Shown here: piece by piece, positions 56,995-64,000 of the stretch | How the letters are laid out: each line of letters begins with the position of its first letter | Numbering within the stretch: position 1 is the stretch's first letter | Assembly: GCA_009767595.1 (NCBI GenBank) | Contig: VSDK01024169.1 | Coordinates: 1-64,000 of the forward strand | Length of the DNA stretch: 64,000 bases | Direction of reading: 5' to 3' | DNA from: Symbiodinium kawagutii | Lineage: Eukaryota > Sar > Dinophyceae > Suessiales > Symbiodiniaceae | Notes under the pieces: model-generated | The model's input: only the letters and a program-made list of their open reading frames with translations | Told to the model about the DNA's origin: nothing | The model's database searches: none | Position numbers and translations under genes: made by a program

Positions 56995-58020
56995 GCGCAC
57001 GAAGCCGTGGCAGAAGATGGGATGAAAAGGGGGAAGAGTAGAGGAAAAGAAGGGAAAGACATATCTATTTACTGTATATCAAAATCATGACTAAAACTAT
57101 GAATTATATATAGTTTATATATATATATATTTATGTTTTTAGTTTAAAGATATAGAACTATGTGTATATAGATATTTAAATAGATCATATTATATGTGCA
57201 GACGTAGATTTTTCTTAGATCCACATGTATTTTGTGAGGTGAGTATTTCGGGGTTTGAATATTTACCTATTCAAACATAGATATGCACGTATGTTTGACA
57301 TGTATGTATGTACCTTACCGGGTACGGGGATATTTGGGTATGTCTATCCATGGGGATTGTATAGGCGTATAGGGTTTAAGCACAATGTTTCAGAGCAAAG
57401 CTTGAGTTGTTAGACACCAGTCGCCAAAACGTTGTATTGCTAAGTGAACATGCCGGCAGCTACTGGCTCTTGCTCCTTTATTTGACCGTTCTCCGGATGC
57501 TGAAATTGGCGACACTTTTGGGGTTTAGACAGCCAATCAACCTGTTTAGATTTATGAATAAAGAATGGCGCACACGAAAAGCATGCAGCGGGATCTGTAG
57601 ATTCAAGACATGGCAGAAGACAAGCAAACTTCGCCGTGGCAAGCTGTGACGGTGTTGCTGTTGGTTGTTGGTTGCTGACGGTTGTCGTGGGCGTTTTGAA
57701 CGTGGCTCCTCCTCGTGAACATTCGGAATGCCAAGATGAATCAACGGCAATTTCCTGTCGATTCAGTCTCAGCACCTGCAGCAGGGAGTGTCGAGTTTCC
57801 TGTGTGGTGAATTCATTTTTTGGTGCAAGCATGTCGAACCCAAGTTGCCACAAGTTGAGAAGAATGACCTGTTGATCGATCGGTTCCATTTCCCAGGATG
57901 AGATTGGAGTGAGATTAGGTTTCTGCACCTTGATGAAAGAATCTATAGGGACATCCAGATGACCAGCTACTGAGTGCGGTGGTTCTCAGCTGTACCACAC
58001 TGCCGTGTGCTGCGTTGCAG

Positions 58021-58075
58021 GCAATCTGACAGCGCCTGTCATCCTATGCTTGCAGGGCAATGAGGAGCTTGTGGG
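58021..58075 (+). CDS. gene VI exon H
   Basis: GTTGCAG acceptor, NLTAPVILCLQGNEELV after two completing bases, then a GC donor (GCAGTC). Matches GLxTAPVLFAxExxPxL. The last two bases (GG) pair with one base of exon I. Confidence 0.93.
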
Positions 58076-58647
58076 GCAGTCCCGGGCCACTGGTTGCAGA
58101 CAATACATGGCACCCTCAGTTGATCGGGGGCTGACTCAGTCAGCTGTTGGTCGGTGATGACATGATTGTGCTGTTTGTTTTAATATTATAGTCGTGAGAA
58201 TCATCAGCCACAGCATAGCTATTGTCACCATGCAGTACAACGTAAGACTATGCATTTCTGCACTGGTGTTAGTTATTGTTGATGAACATCCCCTATGATC
58301 AACCAACATCAAGAACGTTGTTCATTGCAACTACATATCGATGTTGTGAGGTTTTCTGTCGTAACTTTTCTCATGCTGGTTGTGGCTGTATGTCAACATT
58401 GCCTTACCAGACCGTCCATCAGCCGTCTGTTTGGGGGCGCAGCTACATTCAAGTCAATGGAGTCTTCAAATGACTAGACTATCACACTTCAGATCCTCAT
58501 CAGCAAGCCATTGTCGCAGGGTATTTCTTATGGTTGCTGATTTAATAAGCTGGTATATGTAATTTTCTCATGTTTTCTCTGGAAATCTTTGGAGGGCATA
58601 GAAGTTGAAGACACCCTCAAAGTAGTTGGGGTGTGAAAGGGTTTCTA

Positions 58648-58769
58648 TATGGCGAGCTGGGTCAATATTAGCCAACCAATAGTGGGGGATAGTGACCCAA
58701 CAAGAATAAGGGAAACAATGATTAATGATAGGGGAACCAGAGTTACGGGGTTTTGACCCACAGCCATAT
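58648..58769. mobile_element. MITE-like element, family A
   Basis: Left TATGGCGAGCTGGGTCAATA, right GGTTTTGACCCACAGCCATATG, with GGGGAACCAGAGTTACGGGG inside. Lies in the intron between exons H and I. Confidence 0.85.
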
Positions 58770-60936
58770 GAGATTAAGACAGATTCCAGTTCCCGTGCCT
58801 GAATGCGACAATTCGTGTGAACCAGCTGCTGTGAAGCCCAACCATTAATGATCAGACATGGACCATGACTACAGTCGTTAGTGCCAATATTGTTTATGGT
58901 TAAACATCATAGTCTAAGAGGGTTACACAAGGGGAATCAACCACTATTGTTGCTTATTGCGTGCGATCTTCCGCTGAAATCATCCTTTGTTTGCCATCAT
59001 GACCTAGTCTTAAATCATCGTTAATAACCCATGAACATATTTGCCTCAAGGAACGTCATTCAAGCCGATCGTCGCCATTTATTCAACCATCACCATCTAG
59101 CAGATGACATGCCGAGATTACAACCATGCACCATCATGGTCATTACCAGCTGAAGTGGTTTATATCAACACGAGCTCCTGGACATGAGTGCAGCTGTTTT
59201 TTCTCTTAAACTTGCCGAAGTGGAAGTGGCAACCACCCAAGGCCGGTTCATGAATGGCTAAGTAGTTGTGCATGATGATATCTACCAGCTGGTTCATAAC
59301 TGCCATAAGTGCCACTCATGATTCATCATTGCCAGCAGCCAGCTGTCATCCCAAGAAAGGGGGATATCTCAAGTTATGGCTTTCACAAGCTACTGGTTCA
59401 CCAGCCAGCGGGTGCCAACAGGAGATGGGCTTGGCACCGTCACCAGACAGCGCGGAACTGGCAAGGCTCCGAATGCCCGCGTGCAGCTGATGGTTGGTTA
59501 GAGATGGTGTTTCGTGGTGATTGGTGATGGTTAATGTGGTGGTGAATGATGCTTAACAATGGTGGTGTTCATGGTATTAGCCAGCACTCACCAACAAGAA
59601 GGGATACTTGTTGGCGCAACGGTCGTGGATGATGATCATGACATTGAAGGATGTTACGGGACAGTTGAGGCCACTGAGTTTCCATGACTTTCACACGCAG
59701 CAAGAGTCGTTGAGGAATCTGAGCCGGCGCCACAATTGCGCTGGCTCGGTCGGGGCTTGCTCTACCATCTATTGTAATCTATTGCAGGCATCTGGATTGA
59801 ACAAGATACAACACTGTGGGATCTAATCTACTTGTTGGGTGTACTGATATTGTAGATCCCTTGCCAGATGTAGCGCTGGATTCAACTTTTGTGGTGTGAA
59901 TGCCAAACTTCTGGAATGGACTGACCAAACGGGGTGATGCCAAGTCACATCCCAGCTTTTACTTTCACCCTGAGGATGTGCCTCTCAATTCATGGCAACA
60001 TGGCGCTGAAGTTTCAGTTTGTCCAGTTCCTGGATTGAGACCCAGATCATCCAGGATCATCCTGGATCAGATCATCACACACGAAAGCATCACACGGAAG
60101 TCGCACTCGCACAGACTCTCCAGTACTGGGGCTGGCAATCATGATTGTAGCTACAATACAATGCAGTTTCATATGACATTTGTCTAAGATTGTTGCAATA
60201 ACAACCATGATTCCCTCTATCCGTGTTCCTTGATCATATTTCTACTGTCGATTTTTGACAGTTCTCCAATAAACCCACAAGACATATGAACAAGCTTCAG
60301 GCAAGTTCCACAGGTAGCTTGCAACTCTGGATGTACATGTCCACTTAGTACACGTTACTAAGCATGATTATAGGGATTATACCCGGGCTTCAAGAAATAG
60401 AACCCAGAAGATGTGGTACCAAATGTACATAAGAACTGTTAGGTGTGTTCTCAGTTCTCATTAATTATCATGGTGAGGCACCCTGAAACATTAGAAGCTA
60501 CTCACCATGGAGGAATCCACAGGGGATTTGTGCCAATGACATAAGTTGAGTTGATTGAGATTCGCTATTTAGCACGCCACTTACCTTAGGTCACCAACCC
60601 CAGGCAACTAGCGGCACTAGCGTATGTGACCATCGAATATTACCCATGGCTAGCTATATCTACCGAAACTGATACCCGAGTGAATTCGCCTATGTCAACA
60701 ATCTCTGGGCCTCACCATGGCTATGACAACTGCTAGTTTCCCAACCGTTATACCAACATCGGTAGCATATTTGACTCTAGCTTATTATCTCTTCTTATCA
60801 ACCATGTCAACTAGTCACCACAAGCTTATTAACACATCCACAAGCTTCTTCTTAAACATTTACCCTCGAGTTATAAGAGACAAGTGACAACCAAGTGCTG
60901 GTGGTACCTCTCCTGGTGGTCACTGTCGTTCTCCAG

Positions 60937-61042
60937 GCTCATCCAACGGCGCTTCTCGGGCGTCAACGATTTGGATCGCGCCCTGCAAATCATCGAGCAG
61001 AGCCAAGGGGTCGAACGAGCCGCGTGGATGGCAGGGCACAGT
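60937..61042 (+). CDS. gene VI exon I
   Basis: CTCCAG acceptor, then LIQRRFSGVNDLDRALQII and EQSQGVERAAWMAG. It matches LIxRRFxxxxDxxxAxxLVxxSxGIxRA. The 3' boundary is unresolved: phase 0 is needed for exon J. A GG at 61043 or a GA at 61049 would be in phase, while the nearby GC and GT sites are not. Confidence 0.9.
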
Positions 61043-61061
61043 GGCAGGGATGGCATGGTGG

Positions 61062-61174
61062 TGCATGGCATGGTGGTGTTTTACAATAGGGGTACCCCAA
61101 AAATGGGTGGTTTATTTCTATAAATGGTTAATAAGTAGATGATTTGGGGGATACCCCTATTTTGTGAAACCACC
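61062..61174. mobile_element. MITE-like element, family B
   Basis: Left GTGGTGTTTTACAATAGGGG, right CCCCTATTTTGTGAAACCACCA, core TTTATTTCTATAAATGG. It starts about 15 bases after the likely end of exon I. Confidence 0.8.
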
Positions 61175-61538
61175 AATTGTTTAGTGATGCTTGGTGATGG
61201 TGAATGATTGTTTAGTCATGATGCTCAATGGCAACTGATGAATTCAACCAGTGGCACCCCCCTCTTTGACCTCATAGCCATCTTCTGTTGAATTGCCAAG
61301 GATGCAGATCAGTCACGGGTCCGTGGCGATGGTCATGGTCAATCTCCCCAACCGGAGCCGAGAATGTATAGATTCCCTACTAAACCAGAGGCTTCTTCAG
61401 GCAAGGTCACTATTACAAGTGCTCATCAACCAATCTGAACCATTGTTAACCACTATTAATCATTCGCCATCAACGCTATTCCCACTATTCCCAAGCGCAA
61501 TTTTGCCATGAAGCATGTTGAACTCATTTTATCAACAT

Positions 61539-61662
61539 TTGGCAGTGGGTCAGTTCACCCTGCACCCCTGGTTCCCCTATCATTAACCATTGTTTTACCT
61601 ATGAAATTGTTGGTCATGATCCCCCATGAAATTGGTTGGTTAACTGCTTGACCCATAGCCAT
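61539..61662. mobile_element. MITE-like element, family A
   Basis: Left TTGGCAGTGGGTCAGTTCAC, right CTGCTTGACCCATAGCCAT, with CCCCTGGTTCCCCTATCATT inside. Confidence 0.8.
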
Positions 61663-62462
61663 CTATCAACCACTAAGACTATGATCAGCTGCCAGACCGC
61701 AGAAGCCCCATGTTAGCAAGGCTTGCAGCCTAGCAGAGAAGATGGTCCCTGGGCAGTGATGACGTCCTGACGTCGGAAGGTGGTGGTTCATCATGGCCAT
61801 AAGCACGGCTGAAGCAGAAATCCGAGGTCGTTCATTGCAGGTTGACTCTGGTTACTCATAGCGATGGTGGCTACTAGCTGTTCGCGATTGGAACTTCTTT
61901 TCAAACAAGCCATAGATTGTCAAGGATGATTATTTATCATGGTTTGATTGCGGTAAATGATGTGCGACGGAATATTCATGTTTTATGTCCACTCATGATG
62001 TACTCTAAATATTGATGGATTGCCTATCATGATACAATCTCTAAATACATACCTGAGTGACTGCCCCGCATCATTCTCTGCAGATATTTTGCGGCTAGAT
62101 TCGGCCTGACATTTGTACTTGCAGAGAATGTCATATGCAAGTTCTACTCTTGGAACATGATTTCTCTGCCACATGCCACATGCCTCAGTCATGCCACATG
62201 CCTCAGTCATGTGCTTGCTATTAATTCAGAATCAATGATGGACGTACCGATGGTTAGTTGTTGTGATCAAAATGGTACTTAACCATAAAAAAAACAACTA
62301 TAATGCTTATTTAGAACGTCGATTGATTATTGCACCGATGCTTAAAATGATGGCTACTTATGATGATTGAAATGATACTAAACCATCAAATAGCCACTAG
62401 AATGCTTACAATGGCGATTGACTGTTATATTGACGGTTACGATGATGGTTAATGGTCAATGA

Positions 62463-62560
62463 TGGCCACAAGGATGGTTGCAATGATGGTTGCAATGATG
62501 GTTGCAATGATGGTTGCAATGATGGTTGGAATGATGGTTGCAATGATGGTTGCAATGATG
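62463..62560. repeat. (GATGGTTGCAAT)n minisatellite
   Basis: About eight 12-base units with one TTGGAAT variant, within the last gene VI intron seen. Confidence 0.9.
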
Positions 62561-62894
62561 GTCAGTTGATGGCTAATCGATGGAAAACTCAGCTACTGGA
62601 TGAAATTGATGGTTAAGGACGGGAATTGATGCTTTTCATGATGGTTGCTGGGTAGTTGATGTTTCATTGATGCTTAATGGTTGATGGCTGCTGGTTGGTT
62701 GATGGTTACTTGATGGTCAGTTGATGATTCATTGGTGCTTAATGATGGCTATGGTGCTTAATCAACTAACCAGGTTGACTGACCATTGATGTTTCATTGG
62801 TTGCTGGTTAGTCATGACCTTCGTTGATGGTTAGTTGATGATTAGTTGCTGATTAATTGATGATTCGTTGGTGCTTAATGTTTAGTCATGACTC

Positions 62895-63005
62895 ATGACC
62901 AAGTGGTTGTTTCTCAAAATGGGGGTACCCAAAAAATGCTGGGTTTATTACTATAAATGACTACTAATTGATGATTGGGAGGTACCCCTGTTCTAGGAAA
63001 CCACC
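62895..63005. mobile_element. MITE-like element, family B
   Basis: Left GTGGTTGTTTCTCAAAATGG, right ACCCCTGTTCTAGGAAACCACCA, core GGGTTTATTACTATAAATGA. A family A fragment (TTGTTTTCCCTATTCTTGTT ... GCTTGACTCATGACC) follows at about 63048-63114. Confidence 0.8.
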
Positions 63006-63150
63006 AATTGTTTAGTGATGCTTAGTGATGGTGAATGATTGTTTAGTCATTGTTTTCCCTATTCTTGTTGGTCATTATCCCAATTATGGTTGGTTAACTG
63101 CTTGACTCATGACCAAGTTGCTCAATGATGGTTGAGTCCTGCTGCTTCAG

Positions 63151-63239
63151 GCGAACAAAGCCTTGGAGGCCTTGACTCTGGTGGCCCCGAACGAGTCGGA
63201 GGCCCGCCAGGCGCTGGCAGGACTCTGCAAATGGGCGGT
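63151..63239 (+). CDS. gene VI exon J: C-terminal helices
   Basis: GCTTCAG acceptor, phase 0: ANKALEALTLVAPNESEAR then QALAGLCKWA. Matches AxxALxxLxxLPxSxxRxALxxLxxxV, the family C-terminus. The sequence then reads GACGCTTGG, like the other two GA donors, so the exon may end at 63239 with a last short exon further on. Reading through would add TLGVRWSRGGG. Confidence 0.9.
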
Positions 63240-63359
63240 GACGCTTGGCGTCCGGTGGAGCAGGGGCGGGGGCACGACGCGGTGGGTCCGCCCAGGGCGA
63301 GCTGGGAGCTCTGGTAACCTGGTTGCCCCATTGATCTTTCTTTGTATATAGGTAAATCA

Positions 63360-64000
63360 TGGTAAATCAGGGATATGTTTTTGGGATTTTCGAGGCAGGT
63401 GTTTGTCAACTAGCAAAGTAGAAACCAGTCGTGTAGTGCCCTAACCAGTCAGATGAGGGACTCACCTGAAATGAGGAGCGCCTCAACGGCCGAAGGATAA
63501 GCAGGACAGCAAGTGACAGCAAGCGCTGTCCGCTTGACATGCTCGCAGGCGAGCTATTAGTAATGCTACCAGCTGCTACCAAGATCAGTGATCTCAATGA
63601 GTGGTGATAATGGCTGCAAGTGGCTGCTGAAATTTGCACAATAGTTCGATGATCCTAAGTAGAAAGAGTTGACGTAGCTTCTAGTGACTACATATTGGAA
63701 TCTACATATTGGAATCTACATGAAGAACCTTGAACCCTGTCGTATCATGCCGGCCACCTGACTGAACGCAGCCGGCTCTCCCAATTGGATACCTATTTGT
63801 TCATAAGTAACAATAGTATATAAAGTTTTCACGCGAACAGCTGAGAGGCTAGCAGAGTGTAATCACCAATCAGTAGATTAAGCAACCAAACCCACCTTTC
63901 ACCAACCATTAACCTTGCGGTAAATCAGCTCGCTCGCCTACCACTGCAACGGTTGCCGCTGCCCACCTGCTACCAAGGAGACGGTCCAGCTGATCCGCTC
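63360..64000. other. downstream region, no supported exon
   Basis: About 640 bases with no recognised exon, inverted-repeat element or stop-terminated ending for gene VI. The last short coding piece and the 3' end of that gene may lie here or beyond the window. Confidence 0.4.

Larger units (their letters stand above)
48672..63239 (+). other. gene VI span: trans-polyprenyl diphosphate synthase
   Basis: Twelve exons (the first tentative, the rest 31-114 nt) give about 300 residues that follow the long-chain isoprenyl diphosphate synthase fold. Both Asp-rich motifs are present: DDILDDADQRR (exon at 51483) and DDVLDFTG (exon at 56639). The diphosphate-binding Lys-Thr (YKTA) and the C-terminal helices are also seen. 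The enzyme adds isopentenyl diphosphate to an allylic primer using Mg2+ held by the Asp motifs; long-chain products serve quinones or plastid lipids. No targeting peptide is visible because the true start is not found. Donors are GT (seven), GC (two) and GA (two), and one junction is unresolved. The closest class appears to be the solanesyl/decaprenyl type, from the LVHDDILDDA and GDFLFAHAS segments; product length cannot be stated. Confidence 0.85.

Noticed and set aside
57440..57928. Reverse-strand frame of 162 codons in a gene VI intron
   Set aside because: The longest frame not explained by repeats, but the sequence is low in protein-like patterning, the other strand is also partly open, and no splice or start context supports it. 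A chance open frame is likeliest.
59390..59490. Block reading GLAPSPDSAELARLRMPA as a possible alternative gene VI exon
   Set aside because: It superficially resembles GLxTAP but does not fit phase or length, and the real segment (NLTAPVILCL) is at 58021-58075.
62463..62560. Regularly spaced repeats resembling a CRISPR array
   Set aside because: The 12-base units are directly adjacent with no unique spacers, so it is a minisatellite in eukaryotic DNA.

Overview
The window looks like nuclear DNA of a dinoflagellate, most like a symbiodiniacean. This is inferred from architecture, since no species marker was seen. Coding sequence occurs as small GC-rich exons (31 to about 230 nt) separated by long AT-rich introns and intergenic stretches. 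Every exon I could support is on the + strand, as in the one-way gene clusters known in dinoflagellates. In the best-resolved gene, 5' splice sites are GT, GC and GA, and non-GT donors are a known dinoflagellate feature. The space between exons is packed with short inverted-terminal-repeat elements (at least seven families, about 80-215 bp) and simple repeats. No tRNA, rRNA, CRISPR array, reverse transcriptase or bacterial-style operon was seen. The great majority of long open frames are chance frames in repeats or antisense shadows.

Layout. 0.3-2 kb: exon-like pieces of an unrecognised gene. 3.5-8.3 kb: isolated exons of one or more unrecognised genes, the best at 4261-4425 and 8112-8255. 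9.7-14.35 kb: an unrecognised gene whose exons chain in phase and end in a C-terminal membrane helix and TAG. 15.1-22.3 kb: a gene starting at ATG 15115 with a GTGAGT donor; an exon ending in TGA at 22314 may be its end. 23.0-39.2 kb: a divergent trans-polyprenyl diphosphate synthase-like gene (gene V) with huge introns, no recognisable Asp-rich motifs and one apparent frameshift. 42.2-49 kb: several exon-like blocks, some of which may be the N-terminus of the next gene. 48.7-63.24 kb: a polyprenyl diphosphate synthase (gene VI). From exon A (49787) to the end of the fold it could be followed almost residue by residue through eleven exons with both Asp-rich motifs intact; a twelfth exon upstream is tentative.

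The main biological result is the side-by-side pair: a catalytically intact long-chain prenyl synthase preceded on the same strand by a degenerate relative. This recalls heteromeric prenyl synthases, in which a catalytic subunit pairs with an inactive one (PDSS1/PDSS2 for ubiquinone side chains; GPPS large/small subunits in plants). Whether the two products interact is inference. Other points are GA-type donors sharing the start GACGCT, and one inverted-repeat element whose end coincides with an exon/intron junction.

Limits: exon boundaries come from reading frames, phases and AG acceptors by eye; no alignment or transcript was available.
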